From Exophiala sp. HKRS030 (lineage: Eukaryota > Ascomycota > Eurotiomycetes > Chaetothyriales > Herpotrichiellaceae), in NCBI GenBank assembly GCA_023897205.1, contig JAHWDD010000004.1, positions 1,736,001 to 1,800,000 of the forward strand: 64,000 bases of DNA, given 5' to 3'. The notes beneath the pieces are model-generated. The model saw only the letters and a list, made by a program, of their open reading frames with translations, searched no databases and had not been told where the DNA came from. This document shows positions 23,790 through 35,362 of this stretch, in pieces. The stretch's first letter is position 1. Every line of letters starts with the position of its first letter. A program made the translations under genes and the position numbers.

Positions 23790-25289
23790 ATGGCAGCATC
23801 CAGATTCATCCTCTCCGACGTGCGCATCTACACGGGCAGCAAGACAATCGAATGCGGCCACATTGTTGTCGCCGACGGCCTCATCGCCAGCGTATCAGCT
23901 GGTGCACCCGCACCGAGTGACATTGATACCCTGATCATCTCCAAGCCCGGGCATACAGTGGTGCCAGGCTTCATCGACGCGCACATGCACGCCGACAAAG
24001 GCCAGGAGCTGGCTCTGTACCAATCTCTCAAGTTCGGCGTCACCACCGTGATGGACATGCACAATGAGACGGTCAACGTGCTCAAGTTGAAGAAGGTCGC
24101 GGCCGAGAAGATCGCCGAGGCCGCTGATTTCAAAGCAGCTGGTACGGCCGCGACGATCGATGGAGGATGGCCCATGCCTGTCGTGACGGCACATGATGAC
24201 AGCGAAGAGGTGAGCAGACGAACCGAGTCTTCATTCCTTCCCCTGAATCATTCGCGCTGCGCCATGTTCCATAAACGCAGATCTGACCGCTGTTCTAACC
24301 CGACTCCCTGCCAAAAAAAAGACAGCGGCCGAAATCGCAACATGGCCGAAACTCACCTCTGCCACGGACGCGGAGGCCTTCGTGGCACACAACCTCTCAC
24401 CGGCAGGCGGCGCCGACTACACAAAAGTGATGCACGAGTCCGGCGCAGCCGTGGGGGGCGTGTTCCCCAAACCGTCGCTTGCCATCCAGAAGGCCGTCAT
24501 CTCAGCGACGCAAGCCGCGGGACACGTGGCGGTCGCGCACTGCTTTGGACGCGCGGACACGCTGGAGATCCTATCGCTGGGGATCAACGGGCTGGCACAT
24601 ACGTTCTTCGACGAGCCGGTCAACCAAGACGTTGTGGACGCGTATAAATCGGCAGGGGCGTGGTGTTGCCCGACCCTCGTGTTGCTCGGCAGCTTGACGA
24701 AGGAGGGCAGAGCGGCCGCGGAGCGCTTCGCCCACGACGACCGTGTCAAGCGCAAGTTGTCCGCCCAGGCGCATGCCGTGCTCTGTAGTTGCATGGGGTT
24801 TTCAGCGCCTGCGGCCACGGTTGAACATGCGTACGGGACGGTGCGGAGGTTGAAGGCGGAGGGAGTGCCGGTCATCGTGTGAGTAGTGATTTTATTTCCC
24901 CTGAACGGGTATGAGAGACAGAGACAGAAAGCGCGGGCTCCAGATTTCACCGAACTGTGTAATGGGTGGTATGTTTAGCTGACAAAAGTCTGATTCTCCA
25001 GGGGTTCTGACTCTGCTGGACCTGGCCTGGGAACGGCATGGGGAGCGACATTTCACCACGAACTGCGTCTGCTTGTCAACGAATGCAATTTCTCGCCCGA
25101 GGAAGCGCTGCACGCGGGAACGGCTTTGACTGCCAAGCTCTTTGGTTGGACGGATCGTGGACAGATTGCCGAGGGGCTCAAGGCTGATCTGGTTCTCATC
25201 GAGGGCAATCCTTTGGAAGATATCGAGTCCACCCTGGATATCAGGGGGTCTGGCGTCATGGGGTTCAGGCAAAGGACTTTCGGATTTAG
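23790..25289 (+). CDS. Metal-dependent amidohydrolase (imidazolonepropionase / prolidase-like), one-base frameshift near the C-terminus
   Basis: TIM-barrel amidohydrolase of about 421 residues. Exons are 23790-24209, 24322-24878 and 25002-25289. The HxH metal site is His65-Met-His67 in VPGFIDAHMHADKG, preceded by the small beta-sandwich (GHIVVADGLIASVSAG). Later motifs are AHCFGRADTLEILSLG, GLAHTFFDEPV (metal His) and VGSDSAGPGLGTAW (catalytic Asp), with the C-terminal AEGLKADLVLIEGNP strand typical of cyclic amidohydrolases. Intron 1 ends in an unusual A-rich acceptor (A8-AG). At GGGGG 25244-25248 one more G would turn LDIRG into LDIRGVWRHGVQAKDF and a stop at 25287-25289, the usual family ending; without it the frame runs on to about 25446. 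Exons total 1265 nt, plus one is 1266. The strong Kozak CACCATGG supports the start. Substrate unknown. Confidence 0.86.
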
Positions 25290-25461
25290 GAGGTGTGGTA
25301 TCGACGAATCAAAGGAAATAAGGAAATGCACAGGTAGGAAATCCTGGACTGCTCACCTCTATTCCGTAGAGTTCCAGCGACGCCATTGCGCAGGATGTAT
25401 CCCAGACACGAAAATTTCATTCGAGCTTCGCTTGCTGTATGCATAACCAAATAAACGCTTG

Positions 25462-27139
25462 CTAAGTAGACACATTTCCAGAATAATGCTGCCACCACAC
25501 TCCCATACATGCCGCAACCACTAAATCACACATCTTCAATCCTTCATCCTCGATGATGAGTTTTCCAAGCTTAGCACTATTACCTTTGAATCCTCCTCCA
25601 GCTCGTTCCCGTCCAAGGTCGAGATTCATCCTGCCATCTTCGTTCTTCTCCTGGCTTGCACTGTCCATATTTGCCAATCTACTCTGCGGGCTGGGAATTG
25701 GCGCATGGCCGTTGTTATCAACCTTTGACAATTGCTCCCTCGCCTTGCTGGTAAGATTTTGCAGACTCCGCCTCCACTGGTCTTTGTGTGATGGTATGGT
25801 AGGTCGACCATATGATGTAATTGGGGACTGCACCGCCTCGCCCACCTGTTGTGGTTGACTATTGGAGTCTTTTGGTTTAAGTTTTGCCCAAGGAAGATTG
25901 AATCGTAATTCGGCGACATCTGCAGCTATCCCAGGCACAGAAGGATCTGCTGAAGGAAGGACGTGCCGACATCTGAGGCTTTTCCCATCAATACCGTTGC
26001 TGAAAGAACACATACCCTGCCACGGTGACAGGAAGGAGTAGGCCTGACGTGGTTTTCGCGTCACTGTGGTTGTAGCGGAGGAAAAGAGCTCTGCAGAATT
26101 GCTTCGTTTCCTGGTTGTCAATAGTGGCGCGGAATTGGGCACGATCATATATCCTGTCTTCCTGCTGAAACTTTTCCCAGACCCACCCTCGTTCTGTACA
26201 AACCTGGCATATCCTGGAGAGGTAAGTTCTATATCAAACCGGCCGAGTGTTGCTTTGGGACCTAAGTTTTCCGAGAAGGCGATGGTCCCGACATTCCACT
26301 GACTCCCAGAAGCTGGGTCTCTGCGAATTAATGTGATGCGGATGGCATCCAGGGAAGATTGTTCCAGGTCAGTGCTTGTTCGCGAGTCTGGAAAGCGATC
26401 TGGGCTATGGCCCTGGCTTCATACGTCCGCGTTGGCAGTGCCGGCAGGATTGGTTTTCTGGAAAGATTGAAGACCCCTGATCGCGCGCATTGAGTTCCTG
26501 GGGACTAGACGAGGCAGGGTCAGTCGGGGAGGTATCAAGACCGCCCGGAGATGCCATGGGCCTTGCACCGACTGGCCTCCGAGGTAATACATTTCCCTGG
26601 GCCTGGGTGGGTGGAGAAAGTCTTAGGTTGACTCCACGGTGGGCATATCGTTCGGCTTGACTGGCATCGTGCGAGTCTGCAGGAGAGGGTTGATAGCATG
26701 GGTATGACTTGGGAGGAGTTTGCGGTCGGCGGGAGGGAGGATAATTCTCATTCGGGACTTTAGGCAAGGGCTTTCGCTGAATGGTAATCGGCGATGGCTG
26801 CTTGATTTCCTCGGCCGTCCGAGAAGCCTCCAATGACTGCCTCAGATGCTCATCCTCGGGTCTCTCGACATGGAGGAAGTATATACTGGACTGTACAGCT
26901 TCGATACTGATCGAGGCCTTGGTGGGCGGCTTCAAGGGTGTCAAGAAAACATCTGTCGGCCGTTAATGTAAATGAATTTTTTTCCTTGTGGAGGATTTAC
27001 CTCTGCTACCTGGGACTCTGAGAATATAGAGGACAAGCGCATCGTGTGGCTGATGGGTGGGATTTCGCGGATATCGAGGTGGGTTGGCAAGGAGGGACAC
27101 AAGCGAAGAGGTGGACTGTGCCTGAACGGGATGGCTCAT
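25462..27139 (-). CDS. Conserved Pezizomycotina protein of unknown function, two -1 frameshifts inferred
   Basis: About 543 residues from exons 27139-27001 and 26952-25462. The donor is GTAAAT and the acceptor CGACAG. An ordered N-terminus (HDALVLYILRVPGSRDVFL, then SSIYFLHVERPED) is followed by a long Pro/Ser-rich linker. A second block holds ITLIRRDPASGSQWNVGTI and ELTSPGYARFV; the third has SPWQGMCSFSNG, LRCRHVLP, VAELRFNLPW and the C-terminal LGKLIIEDEGLKM plus CMGVWWQHY. I recognise this architecture from many filamentous ascomycetes but know no function. The linker and the RRDPASG block are in different frames. A missing base at CCCC 26474-26477 and another at GGG 26402-26404 would join them, and 1630 nt plus two is 544 codons. 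The exact sites are inferred, the net shift is not. No signal peptide or membrane segment. Confidence 0.75.
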
Positions 27140-29216
27140 GTGTAAGGCTAGATGGCTTCAGGTTCTAGATGACAACCTGACAAGGTCCAGTCGTTCTTGG
27201 TGTCGGTCTATCGGATGGTGGATCTGGGGTGGGAAGAGTTGGATGGGCAGCGGCGCCAATGGTGGGGGAGATTGTGAAGAGCACGGAAGTTGGGAATAAA
27301 TGTCGGGCAATTCCAGACTGCAGTCGGAATTTAGATGACTGTAGAAGCGTGCCGGACAAAGTGGTGACTGGTGAGAAGATGAAAGATGGAGGGGCGCTCT
27401 TACACATCACCGTCAAGGTCTCATGAGTTCAAGGGTGTTGACGGCGATTCATGATAAGACCATGAAAGTAGTTGGTTAGTTAGCTTGGCTGTGCTGGCGG
27501 TCGTCTGGTCTTGATGTTTACGGAGTATGTTGAGATGAAAGAGTTGATTGTGGCATTTCTCAAGAGCGAGTTCATGATATGAGAAGGATATTGACCATCA
27601 GCATTGGGTACGTACCAAGCAGGGAAATGGTGAGGCCTATTCTCAGCTCAAGGTTCCCGGATCAAGACGACTGCGGCAGGCATTGACGCAAGCTGAATCC
27701 CAAATGTAAATAAATAGAGCCAAGGCCAACCAATTCGGTGTTAGTTGGGTACCTGATGAGCCCCACTAGGTAGCGGGTACCTATTCGTGGCTGTTTTTGT
27801 TGTTTGCATCTAGGTACCTTATACTTCCTATCACCTGCCATTGTCCTCCGTAGTTGGAGGTGGCGTAGGGAGGTCTCCGGACTCAGGTGCCTAGGGAGGC
27901 AAGTTTCCAAGGAGCTTCTTAGGCTGCGGAGTAAACCGCATCATGGCTTCTAATTCCGGATTGCCGTTTGATCTTGGCGTTGGTTGCGGGCATAGATAAG
28001 CCCATTACGGATGATACCTAACCGGGGACCTAATAAGTACACACCTGCCCTTAGCCCGCCTATGCCACCTATACTCCAGATTTAAGTGCCTGCGCACCTC
28101 CAATTAACTAAGTTAGTAGGCCGTCCACGGGCGTATTACTATTGGTGGTCATGATGGTGGCTGATTACAGGATTGACTCCGTATTGCGTTGGCAACTATC
28201 TATCTACCTGCCTATCCACATGACAATGTGGACTTATCTGGAAGCTATATCGATAGAAACCTAAATAGTGGCAGGTATATACGGACAGACACTTTAATGC
28301 CTGGTAAAGAGTGGTATGTAAGGACCTGGTACCTAATACCTACGGAGTAGTGGGAGTAGTAGTTTCAGGCGCCTATCAGGTATAGGGCAGCCCTTTGATT
28401 AAGCTCTTGCTTGATTCCGCCCATGCTTGGCACCCATCCTTTACCCTGTCGTGCCTGTATCTCCCAAGACGGAAGATTCATAACGTTACATCTGCCTATC
28501 AACCCTTTAACCAGTAGTCCCGAGGTGACTGATGTCTGGGTTCCCTTCGACTCCTAACAAACTGCCGACTATGGAATACAGGCACTTAGGTGTCCCCACG
28601 GTCCCTTAGAGACCCTAACTTCTGGCCAGGGAGCGTGCACGAGGGAGGATATTCGTTAAAAGCCTTTGTCATCCCTGTCGATGACTCGTCTGCCCACGCG
28701 ACGACACTTGATCGTCTTCACTTCATGTCCTGTGTCGATCATCCTTCTTTGAGCCGTCCTATAAGGATGGAGCCAATTGCATACCCACCTCAACAGCCAC
28801 GTTGCTGGGCGAAGCGTCATACCCTTCATCCTCAACATCCCCTCCGAGATGCATTACCGCACCGTTGAAGCGAGACTCCGTCGTCTTGGTAGTTTGAACC
28901 ACAAGTTATCAGACCCGTCCATCTGGTCCAAAGATAAGCAGAATTTGACCATTTTCCCTCTCCTCCATTTCCCCCATTCTTGACACTTTGTGCATACATA
29001 TTACCAATCTCGCCGAGACTGGTCAAGATTTCTTCCAAAACTCGAAATCACTCTGTCAAAAGGGACCAGAAGTCGCCGTCCTTGACATATCGTCATCACC
29101 TCGAGTAGATCAGCATTTCTTCTTTCGCTCAAACTCTGTGCGCTACAGGTCGTACATGATATCGCTGTGATCCATCTTCATCCTTAAAGTTGTTGTCAGC
29201 AGTGGTGCCATCGAAG
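27140..29216. other. 2.1-kb intergenic region with CTAG/GGTACC-rich low-complexity DNA
   Basis: Between divergent genes. From about 27720 to 28400 the DNA is rich in GGTACC, CCTAAT and CTACCTA words, with two TACGGAGTA motifs (27519, 28341). No coding potential beyond short chance ORFs. The right end serves as the MFS promoter. Confidence 0.55.
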
Positions 29217-31462
29217 ATGACCGCCAGTGACGACTCCAGCCCAACAAGGGCAGCAGAAATCGCTTCCACTGACGAGAAATCCGGGAAACTCGTGGATGAT
29301 CAATCTCAGGACGTGGGCATCGAATCACAAAAGGATATCGAAAATATCCCTGAAATCGACCATGTGGCTGAAACGGCTCTCGTCAGGAAGCTTGACAGAT
29401 ATATCATTCCGCCAACCATGTTACTTTATCTCGTAAGTTTTGGAATCGTCCCAAACCAGACCAATTCTTTCCGTGGTCAAGGGGACGATCGCATCAATAT
29501 CTCAAAGCTAACAAATGCCAGGTCTCGTTCCTTGACAGAGTGAATATTGGGAATGCAAGACTCTACGGCCTCGAAGCGGATCTTGGATTGCACGGCTCTC
29601 AGTTTCAGACCGCCGTCTCGATTCTTTTCGTGACTTATGTCCTGCTGGAAGTCCCTTGCAATCTGCTCATTAAGAAACTACGACCTTCGCGCTTCATCTC
29701 GGCTATTTGTGTTGGATGGGGTATATCATGCCTTTCCTGGTTTCCATACTGTCACATGCTGATTGATTGATTGTTCTTAGGTATCGTCGCCACCCTCACC
29801 GGTGTTGTTCAGAATTATGGTGGGCTCATAGTATGCCGGCTTTTGCTCGGAGCCTTGGAAGCCGGTCTTTTCCCCGGTATGTCTAACTTCTTCCTTGACA
29901 AGGGGCAATGCAAGTCTAATGTTGGAGCAGGAATGACCATCTACCTTACCCTGTTCTACACAAAGAGAGAGCTCGCGCTTCGAGTTGGATACTTGTTCGT
30001 ATCGGCGGCAATTGCTGGCAGTGTCGGAGGACTTTTGGCGTATGGTATCGGCTTTATGGATGGCGTTGCCGGTCAACGTGGATGGCGATGGTGAGTTACC
30101 TTTAACCCGCGATCAAGAAAGCGATTCTCTTGTGCAATAGAAAGCATGTTTGAGAGTTGTGTGGATGAAGCTCCAGGCTTATTGGAAACTTCAAACCATG
30201 TCAATTTATTGCAACTCTTCAGATCTTCGGAATAATTTGTCATGCTAACAGGTTGAGTACAGGATCCTTATCATCGAAGGATTGCCCAGCGTTGTTCTCG
30301 GGTTTATTGTTTATTTCTGGCTGGCCGACAGCCCCGAGACGGCATACTATCTGACGGAAGAAGAGAGACAGCTGATGATAGTGCGAAAGCGTCGTCAGAT
30401 CGGACACACGAGCACGAGTGATTCGCTGCACAAGGACGACGTGATCAAAGCTTTCAAAGACTGGAAGGTGTGGATGTTCGCGTTTGGCCAATTCGGAGTC
30501 GACACCATGCTTTATGGCTACTCGACCTTCTTGCCCACCATTATCCGCGGCCTGGGCACGTGGTCCACGGCCCAGGTGCAAGCACTCACCGTGCCTTGCT
30601 ATGCTTTGGGAGCGATTATGGTGAGTAGATGGCCCCCCGCCTCCCCCCGGCCTTTGAGAGATGCTGCCTTGGGTTTTGCTCTGGAAATGATTATTTAGCG
30701 ACGCGTCTTTTGTCCGTCCGCCGCGGCCATCAAGTGCATCTCAAGAGACTGACGAAAATGACAACAAAACAGTACCTGGTGGTTGCGCACTTCTCGGATC
30801 GATACCAGCAACGATTCCTTGCGGTTCTTCCTTTCGCGTCCATCAGCATTATCGGCTACGGAATCCTGATTGCCGATGTTCCTGCTGGAGTGCATTATTT
30901 CGGTTGCTTCATGGTTGCCGGCGGGCTCTACATTGCAGTCGGCCTTCCGTTGGCCTGGCTTCCTTCGAGTACGTATATGTATAACCTTGAGGCGCTCGGG
31001 GCAGTTGCCTGTTATCTCCTACATTGACTAATCGTCGACAGACCAGCCACGGTATGGCAAGCGAACGACGGCTACCGGAATGCAATTGACTATCGGTATG
31101 GAGCGATTCTCGGCAAGATTGAGATATGGACTGCACTAACAGGTCGTGATAGGAAATTGTGCTGGCATCATGGCCCCTTTGTACGTTGAACATCTGCAAG
31201 ATGCGTGAAGCAGAGCTTGATCTAACATATGCGTGTGTAGCTGTACCGAACCAACGAAGCGCCAAGATATGTTCGAGGGCACGCCGTGTCGCTGGCCATG
31301 GTTGCCGCGGCGCTCGTTCTCTATGCCGTCATGTATTTCTACTTTATGACCAGCAACAAGAAGCGAGCGGCTGGGAAAGAGGACTCGAAAATCGCGGGCA
31401 AGACTGAGGACGAGATTGCGGAAATGGGCGATGCCAACCCGCGGTTTGTGTACACGTATTAA
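29217..31462 (+). CDS. MFS transporter, allantoate/anion:cation symporter type (Dal5/Tna1-like), one-base frameshift
   Basis: Plasma-membrane major facilitator of 509 residues with about 12 transmembrane helices, cytosolic acidic N-terminus and Lys-rich C-terminus. Nine exons: 29217-29432, 29522-29720, 29781-29876, 29931-30090, 30263-30620, 30773-30968, 31042-31095, 31153-31180 and 31241-31462. The ACS-family signature LDRVNIGNARLYGLE follows the first helix. Others are LLEVPCNLLIKKLRPSRF, CRLLLGALEAGLFPG, a central loop with ADSPETAYYLTEEER, and NQPRYGKRTTATGMQ. Exon 8 ends CCTTT at a GTACGT donor, one T short of the codon needed for APFLYRTNEAPR. Exons total 1529 nt, and one more base gives 510 codons. 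Relatives carry allantoate, nicotinate, biotin or other organic anions; the cargo is not predictable. Confidence 0.88.
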
Positions 31463-32126
31463 AAATGTCTTGATTGACGAGTGAGCCATCAAAGGCCCCA
31501 GATGGCCGGCATTGGTCCGAGAATATCTAGCTACAGACTTGATAATTTGGATTGTCAAGCGAGGTGTGAAGTCACAGAAAAGTAAGTCACAGTCCTAGTG
31601 GCAGTCGCCCACAGGGGGATTGAATTGAAACTCCCGTAGCACGAATCGAATGCAGACGCATAGGCACACGCACACAAATCTAATCGTGGTGACGAACTTG
31701 GTGCTCCTCTATTTTGATTCTGTTAGGTGGCTGTGGATGTGCCTTGGTGGTTGATACAACAAACGACAAACGTAGAGTGTTTCGGTAATTGCCTCTGGGT
31801 TCTGGCCCCGGAAATCGATGGGATGTGAGTGGTTGATGATCAGCTCAGCGAGTGAGTGACGTGTCACGAGATCCACCAGTGTTATACTGTTTCGTTAGCA
31901 GGAAAAGCGGGAAAAGCATGTTGCACATTGTTGTTGAACCGAAACATAAAACTTACTTGGTAGTTTGTTGACAGGCAAGCAGATGTTGACAAGGTCCACC
32001 GTTCGTGATCGTCCAAGATGGAAAATGCTGGCGTTCCTTGTATTGTTGTTGCGTTGTTGGTTCTGCTCCGCCCACTCACCGGTTTGCTCACATGGCCACC
32101 GCCCCGTGAGAGTTGGCGGCCTGCTT

Positions 32127-32150
32127 GCCAGCCTGCCAGCCTGCCAGCCT
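32127..32150. repeat. 8-bp tandem repeat GCCAGCCT x3
   Basis: Three exact copies in series, preceded by a degenerate copy. Confidence 0.85.
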
Positions 32151-32321
32151 GAGAGATGGAGCTTTCATCTGGACACCAGAATGGACAGAAGGACCACCAG
32201 CCACCGGAATTTGAACAACAGGCAACCAAAGGGGTCAGACAAGTGTCGCCTCGAACAAATCACAGGCAGGCATGAATTGAGAGATGACGACTCTTGTCTT
32301 TGGATGATCAGAATCCTGCGC

Positions 32322-32360
32322 ATCTGCGTCTGCGTCTGCGTCCGCGTCTGTGTCTGCGAC
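32322..32360. repeat. Hexanucleotide TCTGCG-type microsatellite
   Basis: About six copies of a TCTGCG/TCCGCG/TCTGTG hexamer, imperfect. Confidence 0.75.
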
Positions 32361-32433
32361 TGCTGTTCTGGTTCCGGTGTTTCCATGTCCTCAGAGATAG
32401 TAGTCCCCCTAGTAGTCGTGACTAGTGAGTACA

Positions 32434-32474
32434 TGATGAATGATGAATGATGACTAGATGACTAGATGACTAGT
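32434..32474. repeat. Compound GAATGAT / GACTAGAT tandem repeat
   Basis: ATGATGAATGATGAATGATG passes directly into three copies of GACTAGAT, ending in ACTAGT. Confidence 0.75.
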
Positions 32475-34186
32475 CAAGCAGTGTGTTGATGATTGTGTTT
32501 TTAGCCGGACTGAGGCATATGCAGTGTTGTGAGCATTTCACAGAACAGTTAGAAGAATCATCAATGGCCTTGTTAGTCGGATCATAATGGTCCAACTCGT
32601 GTCAGATATGGCCATTGGTTCTTGTCCACTGTGGCAAAGGATCAAGTCTTGGATCTTGGGGCAATGTGGTCGTATGAAAATGGCAAGGATAATCTGGCGA
32701 TCAGCATCTCGATCGTTGAGTTGCACAAGCCCTTTGCGTGCCCAGATAAGGGATAAGGCAGTCACCAGTCAAAGTCACGAGTCGGTAGAAGGGCGAGGAA
32801 GGGCGACGAATTGCCTTTTCCTTTTCGTGGTGATGACAACTTGGAGCAACAAAGAAATCGGTACAAGACTGAGCAAATGGGAATTGAGTGGCAAAGGGTG
32901 TCTCTGCAGCTGCGTGCTCTGTACAGTAGGGGCCTAGACTGTGTGTTAGTACGGAGTAGTTGGGATTGGATGTGAAATCACGAGTTGCCTGTGGTGCCTG
33001 TGGGCGAGACGCTCTCTTTGGGTTGACGAATTGCTTCAATCAGCGTTGATTCGTTGGGGGACTGAGTAGCTGGTTGGGGCCGCCGTTGCCTATTGGTTGC
33101 GGGCATTTCAGGCGGCAAGGGGGGCACCTTGGGGGTTTCTTAGCTCCAGATGCCTAGCCATTCGTACCATTCTAGCCAACCCCTGAGTTTGTTGGAGCGA
33201 GTGAAAGAGTGAAAGAGTGAGTAATTTAGGGCACATGTGGACACTAGTAGGCACCAGTGGGCACCAGTGAGCACCATTATTATTGGCAGGACGGAGCCCT
33301 TTGTGCCTCTGTAGGCATAGTCTGTGGGTGGTGGCACCAGCAGGTTTGGGGCAACATACGGGCAACACGAGGCACTGCGTGTGTCTCTGTCGTGTCTCGA
33401 CTTTCGTGGGCACAAATCAGCAGGCAGGCAATTGACTGCAAATACTGCAAAGGTACCTAACCACCTAACCACCTCGTTGGTTGGTACTCCGTACCTAAGT
33501 ACTTGGATACCTACAGTACAGTACTGTACTCTAACTGCTCAGTTCATCTTTTGACTGCTTTTAACCGGGTACCTTTTGGGCTCACCAGCGAGGACGTGGT
33601 TAGGCACTCGATGGGCAATTAATAAGAAACGACCAGCTTACTTGGTGGACAAGGGCCGAGGGGGCCATGAATGATAATAATAAATTTAATCACCAACACC
33701 AACACCAAAATCAATAACAATACGAACAAGAATAATATGATGGAATCAATGCCTTGTTGTACCTTGTAACCTGTAACTCCCGTCCCTTGATTCTCGTCTC
33801 AAGTTCTCCATCCAGACCGACAATCGAGAGGCACAGAGGCAATCAGAATCCTCTTCCTTTTCCCTTCCTTTTCCCAAGTCCAAGTCCAATTCCAATTCCA
33901 TCTCAACTTGCTTCTTGGAAGCCATTCTGATTCGGTCGAGAGGATTGGCACCATCAACCCTGTTGATCCATGTTGATCAAACTCCACGCCCATCCCATCC
34001 GCTCACTCCTCTATTGACTGATCGCAAAGGAAGACGATGATGATGATTATGATGGCCATGGACGACACACTCACGGCACTACAACTGCTTCTTGTTGTTT
34101 GAGATCGATCTTTCGAGTCGCCTATCTATCGGAGCCCGCAAAACCCCAGTATCATCCCATCATTCTTGTCACCACCGACGACTTGC

Positions 34187-34223
34187 TCATCATCATCATC
34201 TTCTTCTTCTTCATCATCATCAA
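34187..34223. repeat. ATC / TTC trinucleotide tract
   Basis: Runs of ATC, then TTC, then ATC triplets, inside the pyrimidine-rich DNA before ECO1. Confidence 0.8.
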
Positions 34224-35362
34224 CCATCCTTCTTCTTATCCTCCTTCTCGGCCGCATCTTCTCAGCATCAGCTACTCCACCCTTTCTATCGACTCATCAA
34301 CCTTGCTTGAACTCGACATTCTTCCTCTTGTCCTTCATCACACGCATTGTCTTACAGCCTCCCAGCCTTTGTGGCCTTTGTATTAATATTCAACCTAACA
34401 AGACCACCAACTACCTCAGTTGACTTCTTTCCAGCACGCGATCCCATCCGTGTGTTGCACGTGCACCGCCAACTCCAAGCACAACTCTCGCCACCTGGAA
34501 ATTCATAGTCTCTCTCTTGCCGACTAACTAACGACCTCCTCCCTTCCGAGACACACAAACCACTACCGTTTCAGACATTTATTCTTCTCGTTGTCTGCGG
34601 CACTTTTCGGCGGCGTCATCCACTCATTGTATCAATACGGAGTACCTCACATTGTCTTATCAAGCCATCCTCGCAGATCGCAGTCAAATCATCTGCCACT
34701 CTGATTCCCCTGCTGTCCGTCACCCTCACCCTCACCCACGGGCCACTGGTCAGCAAACCAAACCCCAGAGTGTCAACGCTTTTCTCCCTTGGGCCTGCGG
34801 GTTCAACGCCTCCTTTTCACCAACCAGCATTCACAATTAGGCCTCAAGCTAGGCCCGGCTTTGACCAGTCCCGCATCACCGAAAGTCAAGGGGCATTCTT
34901 TCGTCCTTGATCGTGCCTCTTGGCTGCAGTGGCTTTTTCGGCAAGCTTGACACCTGGGGACCTAGATTGGGCTGACAACTGTGCGCGAGCCAGTAAACTG
35001 CGCCCTCCACGCCCCTCCAGCGCCGCCCACTCTCTTTGCGCCTATTCTCACTCGCCAACTGCTCGCCTTCACCTTCTTCCACCTTGCCAATTTGTGGCCC
35101 CTGCGCTGCCTCAGTGCTTCCCGAACAACGCCGTCTGATTTTCTTCCCCTACAAGTTAGCAGTTACATCCCACCCCGGCCCGCATCGTCTACCGTCGCCA
35201 TCATCCGCTAAGAATTAACGACGCGTTCCCACTCGATCCAAACACCCTCTGTTCCAAGCATTTGTATCATTGTACCATACTTATCTTTGGATATTCTTTC
35301 TCCATACTCGGTCCAGCTTCAACACCTCTTACTGATTCACATTCCTACCACGACACGCGACC

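Larger units (their letters stand above)
31463..35362. other. 3.9-kb gene-free region upstream of ECO1
   Basis: No coding gene supported on either strand. It contains several short tandem repeats: 32127-32150, 32322-32360, 32434-32474 and 34187-34223. There are three TACGGAGTA motifs (32950, 33485, 34636). The last 1.3 kb is pyrimidine-rich, like a fungal promoter or long 5' UTR. Confidence 0.55.

Noticed and set aside
35262..35362. Longer N-terminus for ECO1 by unspliced read-through
   Set aside because: A GTATGT donor, CTACTAAC branch and CCAG acceptor define an intron at 35410-35494; ATG 35363 with the spliced frame is better.
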